Source: Ceratodon purpureus
Lineage: Eukaryota > Streptophyta > Bryopsida > Pseudoditrichales > Ditrichaceae
NCBI GenBank assembly: GCA_014871385.1
Contig: CM026433.1
Location: 13,218,023 to 13,282,022 of the forward strand
Length of the DNA: 64,000 nucleotides
Direction: 5' to 3'
Positions 12,855 to 24,800 of the stretch are shown here, piece by piece. The position numbers were made by a program, and so were the translations under genes. Each line of letters starts with the position of its first letter. Within the stretch, counting starts at the first letter, position 1. Below the pieces are notes generated by a model that did no database searches, was not told where the DNA came from, and worked only from the letters and a program-made list of their open reading frames with translations.

Positions 12855-13247
12855 CCCCTAAAGGCCCCCGAGGCTGGAATATGGCCTTGGCTGGGATTGT
12901 AACATAAATTGAGGCACCTTGTAATGCATATTACTTGAAACAACCAAAAAGCAAAAAAGGGCCCAAAGATGAGGAAAATTGTGAAACCTTCAAAAAAATA
13001 TTTGGAATCACAATGTGTATTCTTATGGAGTCTTTTGTGCCCATTTATACGTATTTGCAGCATACACAAGCGTTGGTAGAGTTGCGGTGAATTACTCCAA
13101 AAATTCCGGAAAAGATATATACCATTTATAGTACTGACATTGACTTCCACAAAAAAAATCAATATCACAACATCATTTTCCAATCTTCAATGCATAAATA
13201 CATGTATAAACCCTTGCAACAACTACATATGCATATCCTTTTAGGGG
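12855..13247. mobile_element. piggyBac-like MITE, 393 bp, flanked by TTAA
   Basis: The element starts CCCCTAAAGG after TTAA (12851-12854) and ends CCTTTTAGGGG before TTAA (13248-13251). TTAA target duplication plus termini beginning CCC(C)TA are hallmarks of the piggyBac superfamily. There is no transposase frame; the 110-codon minus frame at 12851-13183 simply runs through the element. The termini match those of the nested element at 33813-34734. Confidence 0.7.
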
Positions 13248-13251
13248 TTAA

Positions 13252-14449
13252 TCACCGTGCTACTAGCATAAAACTCCCTTACAGTTCCTTATAACTAATC
13301 ACACTTAGTATTTTTTTCCTACATTTTCCCAAATTTTAGATCTAAAACCTCTATAAAATGAATCCAAATCTTCACAAAAATGAAAAAAGTCTATTGATCG
13401 GTAGCAAGTGCTCAGTCAGAAACGGTGCCTCCACCTCAGCAAGCCTTCCCCTGCCACAGTAACAAACCACCAAAACCCGTCACTCTACCGCTCCTCATAA
13501 AACCAAAACATCAAAGAATCGGTATCTGTATTTTCCCACAGAATAGAACACAGCGTGGAAACTAAAAACGTTACTAAATTCAACTACAGTACAAACTCTT
13601 CACTCATTGCTGCCGGGCCCTTCCCTTTTCACAGATGTGGGACTTCTGCATTGCACTGTTTCTCCGAAACATAGCTTCCCTCAACAGTGCAGATCTGGAA
13701 TGATTTCACCTCCTGTTGCAGCAACATTCAAACCTCCTTCCATGTCTGCCAAAATCCTTACCTTTTGCTCATCAAAGAAGGTACACTCCAGTCCCTGTCT
13801 GCTTGTAATATTGTGCTCAATGGGTCTTGGTTTGTAGCAATCCATTGAGTGGTAAGATCCAAGTTGGTTGCTTTGTGTTCGAAAGAGACTAGCTTGGATC
13901 AGAGACAACATTATGAGTAGCACAACACAATGACTGGTTTAGACACAGTTTGTGGTAATCATTCCCAAGTGGGTTGGCTTGATGAGTGAGTTTCTGTCAT
14001 TGTTTGGAAGTTTGTAGTCGATCTTGAAGCTAGTGGAGATTTTCTGTGATTTGGAGTTGGATTGGGGTTGGACTGGAGTTGGAGATTGATGTGGGTACGT
14101 TGAGCAGGTGATGGAGATTGTTTGTTGAGAGGTGGATCTGAAGAGTTTTGGATCGGAGAAGGGAGTGGATTGCTTGGGTTTGGAGTTGGACTAGTTTCTG
14201 TCGAAGCTCAAGTCTTCGCCGAGAGTGTGTGTGGACGACACAGGAGAGGTTTCTTCACCAGTGTTGTAGTTTGAGTGAAAATGCACTTGAATCTGGCAAT
14301 CTCGCTCATGGTCTAGGGATTCGCTCAAGTTTTTTTGTTTACCCTAACAGGAATCCTCGCTCGGAATACGCGCATTGAAGGTTTACTTGTGGAGGTTTAG
14401 TGGCGAAATCCCGAGAGTAGACCTAGTTTGGTGAGGTTTAGTTTTCACA
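13252..14449 (+). other. Intergenic, then promoter and 5' leader of GFT1
   Basis: No separate gene is seen. From about 13960 the plus strand becomes TTGG/GATC-rich and runs into the GFT1 start at 14450, consistent with promoter and leader. A short frame at 14148-14378 upstream of the start could be a leader ORF but has no family support. No TATA box was fixed with confidence. Confidence 0.35.
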
Positions 14450-15511
14450 ATGTCGAAGCCGTCGTCGACGTTTGCAGGTGTGAGCACGGCGACCGTGACT
14501 GTGGTGGCCGGATACGCGCTCTGCTCGAGCTTGCTCTCCGTGATCAACAAATACGCCATTACTTACTTCCCTTACCCTGCGCTTCTGACGGCGCTGCAGT
14601 ACTTGACGTCTGTGATAGGCGTGGTAGTGGCAGGATGGACCGGGGTGATCTCACACAACAAGTTCGTGTGGGAGACGGCGCGGAAGTTCTTTCCTGCCGC
14701 GCTTGTGTTTTACCTCGCCATTTTCGCGAACACTAACCTTCTGAAACACGCGAATGTGGACACATTTATTGTGTTTCGGTCTACGACGCCGCTGCTGGTC
14801 GCCGTTGCTGATACCGTGTTCCGGAAGCAGCCGGTTCCATCGACATGGACATTTGCATCGTTGTTCGTCATCCTGGGAGGCGCCGTGGGGTACGTCATCA
14901 CCGACTCGCAGTTCAACGTTACGGCGTACTCGTGGGCGGTGGCGTACCTGGTGGTGATCTGCACGGAGATGGTGTACGTGAAGAAGATGGTGACGGACAT
15001 TGATCTCAACACATGGGGGTTCGTGTTCTACAACAACTTGATATCCCTCATGCTGTCGCCCATCTTCTGGATCCTCATGGGCGAGTACAAGATGCTCATG
15101 GTGGGAGCACCGGCGTTCGAGAATCGGCTCGTCAGTGTCTTCGCCGTGGGGTTGAGCTGCCTCTTCGGCGTGGCCATCAGCTTCTTCGGGTTCGCGGCGC
15201 GCAAGGCCATCTCTGCCACGGCGTTCACTGTCACTGGAGTGGTGAACAAGCTCCTCACCGTTGTCGTCAATGTGGCTATCTGGGACAAGCACGCGTCTAA
15301 CCAGGGCCTCGCGTCGCTGCTTGTCACCATCGTCGGCGGTGTCTTGTACCAGCAGTCCACCACAAATGCCCCTGCCAAGCCCGCCGATGTGGTTATCCCT
15401 CCTCCAACTGATAACGCAGACGAGGAACAAGGATTACTTCTCGGCGACATGAAATCAACAGATTCACAGAACTCCTCCGAGCAGGCGAAGTCGGACGTGG
15501 CCCGGACTTAA
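14450..15511 (+). CDS. GFT1: GDP-fucose transporter of the Golgi membrane, intronless, 353 aa
   Basis: This nucleotide-sugar transporter of the NST-KT/TPT family is expected to exchange cytosolic GDP-fucose for lumenal GMP in the Golgi, feeding fucosylation of cell-wall polymers and glycoproteins. The full reading frame aligns from memory with Arabidopsis GONST4/GFT1: GYALCSSLLSVINKYAITYF (residues 21-40), FANTNLLKHANVDTFIVFRS (about 91-110), and ISATAFTVTGVVNKLLTVVV (about 254-273). Around ten hydrophobic segments and an acidic, Ser-rich cytosolic tail are visible; total length is typical. The ATG at 14450 gives the family N-terminus. The gene has no intron and is markedly GC-rich at third codon positions compared with the minus-strand genes nearby. 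The family call is firm; the substrate is by homology. Confidence 0.92.
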   Translation: MSKPSSTFAGVSTATVTVVAGYALCSSLLSVINKYAITYFPYPALLTALQYLTSVIGVVVAGWTGVISHNKFVWETARKFFPAALVFYLAIFANTNLLKHANVDTFIVFRSTTPLLVAVADTVFRKQPVPSTWTFASLFVILGGAVGYVITDSQFNVTAYSWAVAYLVVICTEMVYVKKMVTDIDLNTWGFVFYNNLISLMLSPIFWILMGEYKMLMVGAPAFENRLVSVFAVGLSCLFGVAISFFGFAARKAISATAFTVTGVVNKLLTVVVNVAIWDKHASNQGLASLLVTIVGGVLYQQSTTNAPAKPADVVIPPPTDNADEEQGLLLGDMKSTDSQNSSEQAKSDVART

Positions 15512-18246
15512 TTGTTCAGCTCGTGATCATATCTTACTACATGGTGTACTTGCTCTTGTACACCTCCTGCGAGAATGCAGAAATTACTTCGGAGGTCATG
15601 AGCGCTTACCATTACAAAAATCATTTGGTGGTCTAGCTCCTCTGATGTGAGAAGATCGAGTCGAGGAGGAAGCGACGCCAAGCGGCTGATTCTCAAACCA
15701 TAAATGCTGGTTTGGCTACCATTCTTGCACATCTCTGCACTAATTTCTGTCTGAGATTGCTCTGAGCCCGATGTCTCTATGATTTTTACAGTAGATTGAT
15801 CAATAGCTGGAGACGAACTATTGAAGATTATTTCTCGGATTTTGGCATCATTGTAGTGGCGTTGACGACAAATTTGTTGTTGATGACTCGGATGTTGCTG
15901 TAGAAATTCTCGAGGGACAAGAACATTACATCAAGCTGGTGCATTGTGATCTATGCGCCAGAATTTTAATTTTGACTTGCATTGATAAAGAATATAAATA
16001 GTGGCCAGTTGCGTCCTTGAGCATGTCTGATTTGGAAATTGCCTTTCGCATGAATGCTTGCTTGGATGACCTAAACCTTACATGTATCACCTTTTCAGGA
16101 TTCTTTTCTTTGAAAATAGATTATGCACCAAAATGGAAATTATTCCTCACTGGATCGTAAATACGTTTAGATTGCAATTACCATGCATGATGGATTGTCG
16201 ATACAGATCTGAGAGTCCATGAGAAAGTGTGATGGAAATTAGTCTAATGCTGATAGAGGTTCAATTGGTGCAAGCCGTTCATATCTCTTTACTTATGAGA
16301 AGACTGTTTCGATTGAAGAGCACGGCTGCTTCTTGAAGTGTCATAAGCTATGGAAATGTTAGCCCGGAAAAACTGAGAGTTATCCGAAGCCGTCGCCCAT
16401 GTTGGTCAGCTCTGGCATTTTGGGATCATGTGCAAACTTGCGTGACCATGAAACGGTAAACATGTTGTAGGATTTGTTGAGAGTTCTGGAAAGTAGCAGA
16501 ACTTTGAATATGGGATCAGTATGATGGTTTGAACTGTGCTAAGGTGTCTGTAATGCTGTCCACTTCTGTAAAAATTCAGTTCGTGCAATTCACAGCCCTT
16601 GAGCTCGATTGTTTTAATTGAAAAGCACGATGCCCCACTGAAGCAGTCGTGGGTTTCAGCTGAAGCTGTCGTTTATGTCGGTGACTTGCCTTGGAATGCC
16701 TCACATGTTCACCACTGGCCAAAGCGATGCCAAATGTATCCATTCTCAGACAAATTTTGTTCATGACGAGCACCCATCATCAGATTAGATAGGAACCAGT
16801 CCGTTTTGAATCTTTGTGCTGGACAAAGTATGCTCTACTGACATCTCCATTACCAAAACTTACGTATGAAAGCAGTTTATAATATGAGTAGACGACGGAC
16901 TCCGTTTCGTTCTGATGCTGTATAGTTTTTCTGAACAAGACCTGCAAATACTTCGAGGTTATGTCTCCGGAAGAAAAGTGCAAATGAGCTTTCGAAGTAG
17001 CTAGTCAGGCTTAACTATTTATACTGATTAATTAGCTACTATTGGCGCCCTGTAAAACTGTCTTTATACATTGGAGAAACCGACCATGTTTTGTGGAGAT
17101 ATCGAATCAGATGGTGTTCAGCTCCTGGATAATCGATAGTATGTCCTCACTAGTGGCTTTCATTTCGCGCTTGACTTAGGGTTGCGATAAGGTACAGATA
17201 GAAATTGTCGAAAAATTGTCAGGAACATCTTGCAACAATTGAACTCATCATTTCCACATGAACTAGTCTCTCAACTGCATTGCAACAGAGGAAGCTTGTC
17301 CATGTAAACTAAAACCAAAATGAACAAGTTTTCAGTTTCGTAAATTTCGATTAGCAGTTCAAATATTCTAAGATTTCACCCTCACACAAACCAACAGTCC
17401 AAAGCTTCACCAACATTGAGAGAACCTTTATAAAACAAAAATGGGTCCATACCACACGTCCAGAATCCACACCAAAATAGAAAAGCGAAACAACATAAAC
17501 TGCAACAAACGCTTGACTCATCAACATACAAAAATGCAAAAGCATTGGAGGATTACCATCGTGATGGTACCTTCTATATGTTTTCTCGTCTATACCTTAT
17601 GCAGATGCCTCTTTATGCAGATGCCCGAGATGTATGCACAGATATGCAACAACAAGATTTTACACCTAGCCATATCTGAGTACCAAATCACTAGACCACA
17701 ACTTCATCTACCTCTATTTTACAACAGTCTCCATCCATTTTCATCTCCCTCTTCATGTTGACCACAAAACATTATGCATCCTAACTCCGGCCCTAATGCA
17801 GAGGATTAAACTCTGCGATGAAAATAACATACCACAACTTAACTACCCAATCTCAAACCACTGACAACTACATACCCCAAAACACCGAAGTGAAACTAGA
17901 GAAAGTAAGCAGCATCAAGCATCACAGAATAGCAACACACAAATACACTAAATAAGCGAAAAATCACCTTTCAAGGTGTCTTAAATTTATTTCCATAATC
18001 GAACCTCAGGTAATTGCCTGGTATACCATACATCTAACCATAACTAAATATCACCAAGTTACCGAATTACAACTTAATCTACCTGTAATTTACAGCTTCA
18101 CCTATAATCATATCCCTTCGATCATATAAGCACAAAAAAATCTAAACACATCACCCCTATTCCGGCGATGACGCAGAGCATCAAACCTTAATAAATATAT
18201 CACAAATGAGCAACCTGATCTCAAACCAGAGATAGGGACACCCATC
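15512..18246. other. Intergenic interval between GFT1 and the CYSTM-like gene
   Basis: The first several hundred bases are presumably the GFT1 3' UTR and flank, and the last few hundred the 3' UTR of the minus-strand gene ending at 18247. Reading frames here (for example 16576-16773 minus, 17441-17761 plus) lack motifs. No RNA gene or inverted-repeat element was recognised. Confidence 0.4.
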
Positions 18247-18639
18247 TTACAAAGCAATGCAGCAGCAGCACACAGCCAAAGCTCCGACGACGACGTTACG
18301 CAACCGGTGGTTCTTCTTCACGGGATACGCAACAGGAGTCCCATCAGGACCATAGCTCACCGGCGTCTGCTGCACGTAGCCACCCCCATACCCATTGCTC
18401 TGCTGCGGATGCACGACGTTGCTGTCGTGCACCCCATACCCTGCCTTCTGGCTACTCGGATAAGTAGTCCCGGAATTCACATCCTTCCCTGCATCGTATC
18501 CATATCCCACCTTCTGGCTCGACACCTTCTGCCCCGATGGATAGTTCGCCGTCCCCCCAATCCCTGCCCCTGCCGGCACATTCGTATACGCCGCTGTCCC
18601 CTGATCTCCCACTGTCTGGTTCCCCTTCCTGCTATACAT
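18247..18639 (-). CDS. Small Gly/Tyr/Gln-rich protein with cysteine-cluster tail (CYSTM-like), 130 aa
   Basis: Single exon; the ATG at 18639 opens MYSRKGNQTVGDQG. The body is low-complexity and polar, with a repeated unit around SSQK(V/A)GYG (about residues 37-75) and runs rich in Gly, Tyr, Gln and Pro. It ends RLRNVVVGALAVCCCCIAL, a short hydrophobic segment with four consecutive Cys at about 124-127. This layout is that of plant CYSTM proteins: a disordered N-terminus with a Cys-rich membrane-associated tail, often stress-responsive and sometimes S-acylated. The tail lacks the longer C-terminal module of classical members, so the family call is tentative. The leader just upstream is a short tandem repeat. 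Confidence 0.65.
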   Translation of the reverse strand: MYSRKGNQTVGDQGTAAYTNVPAGAGIGGTANYPSGQKVSSQKVGYGYDAGKDVNSGTTYPSSQKAGYGVHDSNVVHPQQSNGYGGGYVQQTPVSYGPDGTPVAYPVKKNHRLRNVVVGALAVCCCCIAL

Positions 18640-18649
18640 GACTGCAAAC

Positions 18650-18770
18650 TCCCCAAAAACTCTCCAAAAAACACCGAAAACTCTCCAAAAACTTGACAAA
18701 AACTAGACAAAAAAACTTGACAAGAACTTGGCAAAAACTTGACAAAAACTTGGCAAAAACTTGTCTAGAA
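18650..18770. repeat. Short tandem repeats in the leader of the CYSTM-like gene
   Basis: Units resembling ACTTGACAAAA (also ACTTGGCAAAA and ACTCTCCAAAA) are repeated about ten times directly upstream of the ATG. On the transcribed minus strand this reads as repeated TTTTGTCAAGT. The unit length of 11-12 bp with mixed variants points to slippage or tandem duplication in the 5' UTR or core promoter. Confidence 0.75.
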
Positions 18771-21700
18771 TTCTAGAAACTGTGAACTCAAGTAACGTTG
18801 TTTGAGTATTTTTGCTGATGAATGGGAGTAGTGAGTTTGAGTTTGGGTGTTTGCATGTTTATATGTGGGTTATGATGGAGGTTTAAAGCCGTTACTGTGG
18901 CTTGAAGGATGGGGTCTTAGGAAGGTGTAGATTTTGGGGGTTGGGATGTAGGAGAGTGGTAGATGGTGGTGGTTTTAGGGTGTTGTGGGGGGTGCCAAGT
19001 GGCCAGGGGGGATATTTGGGGTGGGGGCCAACTGCACGCGGTAACGTGGCCGGTGACGTGGTGGAAGGCCTCCATGTGGCAGAAGGGGTGTTCGGAGAAG
19101 GTGGCGGGGGAGGTGATATGGCGTGGCGGTGGTGATGAGTCACGGCATCTGTTTGCTTCACCGACCTGGGTTGGGTTGTCAGTTTCGTTGAAGGTGTTTT
19201 CTTCCATCGGAATAGTTCCAGTGTTCTAGATGTTTGTCAATTGAAGTCGGTCATTGTGGATCGATTGGAATAGTTCCGGTGTTCTAGATGTTTGTTTGAT
19301 GATGTCGGTAATGGATGTTGCTGTACAGAGGTTTTTTTTTAGTTTTTGAAGCAAGTGGGATGGTAGTTTTATTGACAGGTGAAGGTGTTGAAGTCCTGTT
19401 ATTGAGGTTGTGATTGTTCGGAGAGTAGTGGTGATTGAGTTTTGGAAGTCTATTAAGCTGGTGTTTAGACGATTTTTTGTTTCTGGTGTTGATGGTTCGG
19501 ATAGAGTAGTAACTTTTCACATTATGAAGGAGATAGGGGTTGCTGGAAGTATGATGAAATAGAGAAAGAGTGCCTCGAACTTTATTGATAACTAAAGCTG
19601 TGGCCGTCATGAGTAATTGAACCGAGGGTTTTGGCATAATGAGGCCTGTAAGATAGTGTTGCTGCCAGTCTACAATCTCCTCAAGTGATGTTGATTTGAA
19701 GAGTGCCAAAATTAGAAGTGTTATAAATAATTCAAAACTTGATCAAATTAGGTTATCATAGTAGAAGGTATTAATCTTGTAGCTCTCGTCATCTTATGCC
19801 TAAAAAAATAAAAGAACATCACACAGCTCATATTGAAGGAAATATTGACATCTAAAGGTCCAAACCTTGGAAGTCTATATCTCCTTCATGTCATACTTGA
19901 ATCTTTTGAGTGAGGGATGCATTGTATAGCCATTGTTTAGTCGCTTACAAAAAAACTTAAAATTCATATTAAAAATACCTTACATCGATGAAGATATAAA
20001 GATATATCTTCATATGTTACATCCTTTAAAAATCATATGTTACAATGTTATTATCTTCCTCAAAAAAATTCTCAAATTTTGACCATAATGGAGTTATTTG
20101 TAAATTTCCTCAAAACCTGAGTTTTTGACCTCTTATTTGGAGAGGAGCAGATCGGCATGATCTCAATGTAGACCTAGTATAGAATACTGGATAGATTGAA
20201 ATTTTTATTCATAAAAATTTGGAGGGAGGGAGAAGAATTGGGTAGAGGGGTGGAATCGTGAGGAGGAGGATGAATGGTGCAAGCTCTGGTCCATGAAAAA
20301 AGGAGGACAAAAGACTGGATGCCTTTACAAATAACTCAAATGTATGCATCTCATACTGCACAACGAGATCTTTCTGATTAGACCAAGATCAAATACTAAA
20401 ATAATTTGGATGACTGAAGCTCACGACTGAGGATGTATGTGTTCACATTAATAGGGGATTGAAACCGGATCCACCTGTAAGACCCCTCTAGCTACCTCAC
20501 ATACCATACGTCTATTTCCCAACAATTAAGAAAATGACATTCACGGTCACAGAGACTAAATGTTAACTGATAATACTAACTGTCAGAATCATACATAGGG
20601 ATGTTAACTTTAACGAAGTGTACTCTGCAGATACACAAACACCAGACAGATTGAACCAGGATGCAGGGGCCAAGCAGGTGCTTGTTTTAAATCTCATCAG
20701 GAACAGAAACGGTACTAGAAGAATGAAGGTGCAGAACTGCAGCTAGGCATGACAGGCAATCACGGTCTGGAACTAAAGAAACTAGAGTGAAGGCACTCCT
20801 AAGAGCGATACTTCAATTGGCCAGAATCTAAAATAATTAATCAGAACCGCTGTTGATATTCACATGCCATATAATTCAAGCGACCAATGTTTATCATCCC
20901 AACCTGCTCTACAGACCAAGGTTACAACCTTGATCATTGATACAAAATGCTCTGCACCACAATGCAGAAAAAAGAATCCTAGTGCACATTATTATACAAG
21001 TTGCAAGTGTGGAAAGCGTTCCAAGACCTTCGTCAGGTCCCGAGAATCAGGCAAGCATAAGAGTTTGCCAGCACTAGTGAATAGATCAATTTACTCCATG
21101 TGAACAAGATTTCAAAACTCCATGTCGCTGAACCCAAACCTGGACACTAACCACTTTGATTCTCTCTTCCCTTCGAACACGGACACTTCATCTCACATCC
21201 TCCACTCTTCACATGAATGCGATTGCCAGGAGCAGAGTCAGAGGCCAATCATGGAACCACCTGAAACCACACAATTATTAATGTGAGAGGTAACACTAGG
21301 CTTTCTGATGCAGTAATTCCAAAGTTCAAACATCAACATCGAAGGAAAGAGCTCTACAAAGCTGCTATCACTTGTGAGCATCTCACTATGATTTCCTCAA
21401 AAGGGAGCTTTTATGAACAAACACAATTTAGTTTGGTTTTGGAAAGCATACCTTTTGAAGTTAGAAGTCCACGTTGTAACAATCCTCTTCATGTCGGGTG
21501 AAGTCTTGTGCAGGAAATGCCTTCCAGATCAATGACACTTATAGATCTTTCATTGATGCCAAAATTTCAACCATGTATCGTTTTTTATGGTAATGACCGA
21601 GTCTACCAAAACGTTTTAAAACTAAGTCCTTCGATAGTCGCCTTGTGATTTGCACATATTGTCTAGACTTCCAGGGCTTTGATAGGTATTGTTTACAACT

Positions 21701-21815
21701 AGGCGTTGTGCCACAGTTGAAATAGGGGTTTCAAAAACTAATACCAGAATGTACACCTATGTCTAGACAAGTTAACTACTCAGCTGGAGAATTGCCAAAT
21801 TTATTTGCAATTCAA
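18771..21815. other. Promoter of the CYSTM-like gene, then intergenic flank of the kinase gene
   Basis: 18890-19240 is a GT-rich stretch (plus strand) containing overlapping chance frames on both strands. 19280-20650 is AT-rich without motifs. From about 20700 to 21815 composition rises and splice-like signals appear on the minus strand (for example an acceptor-like tract near 21262), so part may be 3' UTR of the histidine kinase. A 79-codon plus frame at 20864-21103 is not convincing. Confidence 0.35.
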
Positions 21816-24800
21816 TTACGTATGGTCTCCTGAAGTGTCATCCAGTTTCCCAACCACTGCAGTTGTCGGCATAACTTCTGCTTTTGAGGGTCTGACAGAC
21901 CACATTTTACAGACTGCTTGTATAACTTGGATAAGCTCCCGGGCCTGAAACGGCTTACATGCATATGCGTCCATGCCTGCACTTAAGCACTTATCTTTGT
22001 AGCCTTGTATAGCATGAGCAGTGAGGCCAATGATGGGCTTGTGAGGATAGTTATGCTTCTTTTCGCTTTCCCTTATTTTTCTGGTTGCCTGTAATCCATC
22101 AAGCACAGGCATCTGCAACAAAACGAACAACCTCAGAAACCTCGAGACTGGAGTAACTTCTACTGAAATGGAGAACCTATAAACCCTCATATGAGCAGCG
22201 AAAACAGAACGGAATTTCAAAGGAGCGAACCTGCACGTCCATCAAGATAAGATCATAATCATCCCGATGGCCTTCTAAAGCATCCAGGCATTGTTGACCA
22301 TCGGATACAACGTCCACCTCTGTCCCAAACTTTTTGAGCTGCTGACATGCAACCTTCTGGTTCACAAGATTATCTTCTGCCAACAAGATTTTCATGCCTC
22401 TAAGTGAGGCTTCGAAACTAGGGTCTGGCTGATCGTTCGGTCCCCATTCAAACTTCTTGGGAAAACTTGAAGATTTAGTAGGCAGGGGTATGTCAGAGTG
22501 CGTTGCCATTGCTGACAAAGCACTTACAGCAACGCTGTTGCATCTGCCTTTCTGTCTGCAATCCCATAGGTGAATGTCAAAATTGGAGCAATAATAACTA
22601 AACAAATCAAATCGAGCTAAGTAGTGCATGTTGAACATTTTCCGACAGTTATCAGTAGCTAAAAGTAATCTTTGATGCTAAAAGCAACATTGGCTCAGAA
22701 TTATAACACAGCAATGACCAATAGATGTAAGGAAGAATAAGTTAAAACCATTACTTTTCTATTCCCATCTTCGTCTCTGCACGGCGTTCATTTCAGTAGT
22801 TGAAAAAAATCCCATACAAAGATAAAGGAATAAAAAATGTGATGGTTTTAGTCCACTCTACCTTAGACGGACCATCCGCCTGCAAGCATTTCTCTCCTCT
22901 TAAACTCAAGATGTATTACGACGAACTGACAACAATTCAAAAACTGCCCTCTACTTGCCTGAGGTTGTTGGGTGGATACTGGCCAATCTTCTTGAAAGGA
23001 AACCCATCCAATTTCTTCGAAGAGTCATCGTTCAGTAGCTTGGAAGTAGCTGAGCTCCCGGATGCTGAATTTTGACGATACAGATCCTGATAATTTTGCT
23101 TGTGCAAGGTTTCTTGATTTGATTCAGAGACAGATTGTGAAAGGCCGTTTCTATCTTCACTGCTCCGAATTTTTGGGCAAGATCCTCCTTCCACCTCGAC
23201 CTCCTTCGTACTTTGACTTTGTACAGATTCGAACTGAGCAATGAAGTAAAAAGTGCTCCCTTTCCCCGGTTCACTTTCTAGCCATATGCGACCACCCATC
23301 ATTTGCACTAGCCTGAAAGTTCAATGGACACACCAAAAGATCCGATACTCGTAAGCATTCATGTCAAATTACATTTCAAGCAATAACGGAAACAAATCCA
23401 TTGTTTACACAGACGGAGAATGGGAAATGCAGAGGCTAATATGAGTATCCATTTAAGCAATTAACTCTCAAAAAAACCATTTTACCAGAGATATCTTCAA
23501 AGTATTTTGATAAGTGGACTGCATACTCAAGCTCACAAAAAACATAGACAAGTGAACTTATTGTTGTGGAAGATTTCAACTTACCGATCTACAATGCTGA
23601 GACCCAAGCCCGTTCCTCCATATAGCCGAGTTGTTGAGCTGTCAGCTTGGGAGAAAGCTTTAAACACCTCTTTCTGTTTCTCTTTACTGATCCCGATGCC
23701 CGTATCTTGGACCGAAAATAGCAAGCTCACCCTGTTTTCTTTTTCTGCTTTGCTCGCAGCCCCTGAAAAAACCCTCACCAATTTTCCTTCTTTAGGAGAC
23801 TGTCGATTCAATACAGAACCGTTCTCAGTGTTAGAATTTGAAAACCGATTAATCTTACCATTAGCAGCAGATATCTCGCCTACATCTACAGCATGGTGAC
23901 TGCCGTTTGTGGAGAATTCCTCAGATGCGGCTGACTTTCCGAGATTGCTTTTCTTCTTCAAAGTAGCACTTGAAGCTCTCTCAAGAGGAAGAGGTCCAGT
24001 ATAAAGCTTTGCTGAGAGAGAGACGGATCCTTCTTGAGTAAACTTGATCGCATTACCAACTGCCAGGGATGATAAAGAGGTAAGTTTGACAATGCCCAAT
24101 TCAAAGTCAATCATAGAAGAATTGAGAAATTACATATTGAGACTCAATAATTGATCTATCATGTTAAATGGTCAGAAAGATATCAATTTAAAGCTCAAAT
24201 ACATATGAATACAGCCGAACGAAGAAGCAACAGTTCAGTAGCAGTACCTAAATTGATGAGGCATTGCTGTAATCTGCCTGCATCACCAATCAGGTGTTCT
24301 GGAACATTCTCGTCAACTGTCCATGAAACCTTCAACTGCTTTTGGTTTGCTCTTACCTGTAAGAAAGGAAATCGAACATCTTCATATGCAAAATGTATCA
24401 TATTTCGCAGAAGAAAACAAACAAAATACTACAATAGAGAACCTAAAAAGTCCTACTGAATTAAAATGGCTCTTCTATAAATTAATTTCCTAACTAACAA
24501 GACCGCCTGGGGCAGTCGTAAAGCACTAAAGAGAACTACTCTTACTAAGTCATTAAGAACAGTCGAAGCACAAATCAGTTTCAAATTCTATGCATCAGGA
24601 AATACCCATCCACAAAACTTAGTCAAAATCAAGGCTTCACCTGGAGCATTTTGATTGTAGATGACATAGTATCCAAGACACTGAACTCGACGTGCTCAAG
24701 CTCTACACGACCAGCTTCAATCTTTGCCAGGTCCAGAATTGCGTTGACAATATGAAGTAAACAATCAGCAGACTGGGATACTGTCTCTAGATGCTCGCGC

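Noticed and set aside
14651-15430. 259-codon minus-strand frame opposite GFT1
   Set aside because: His/Arg-rich antisense shadow of a GC-rich coding sequence; the plus frame matches GFT1 along its full length.
18892-19229. Overlapping frames on both strands upstream of the CYSTM-like gene
   Set aside because: GT/AC-biased sequence keeps several frames open by chance; no motif and no splice logic.
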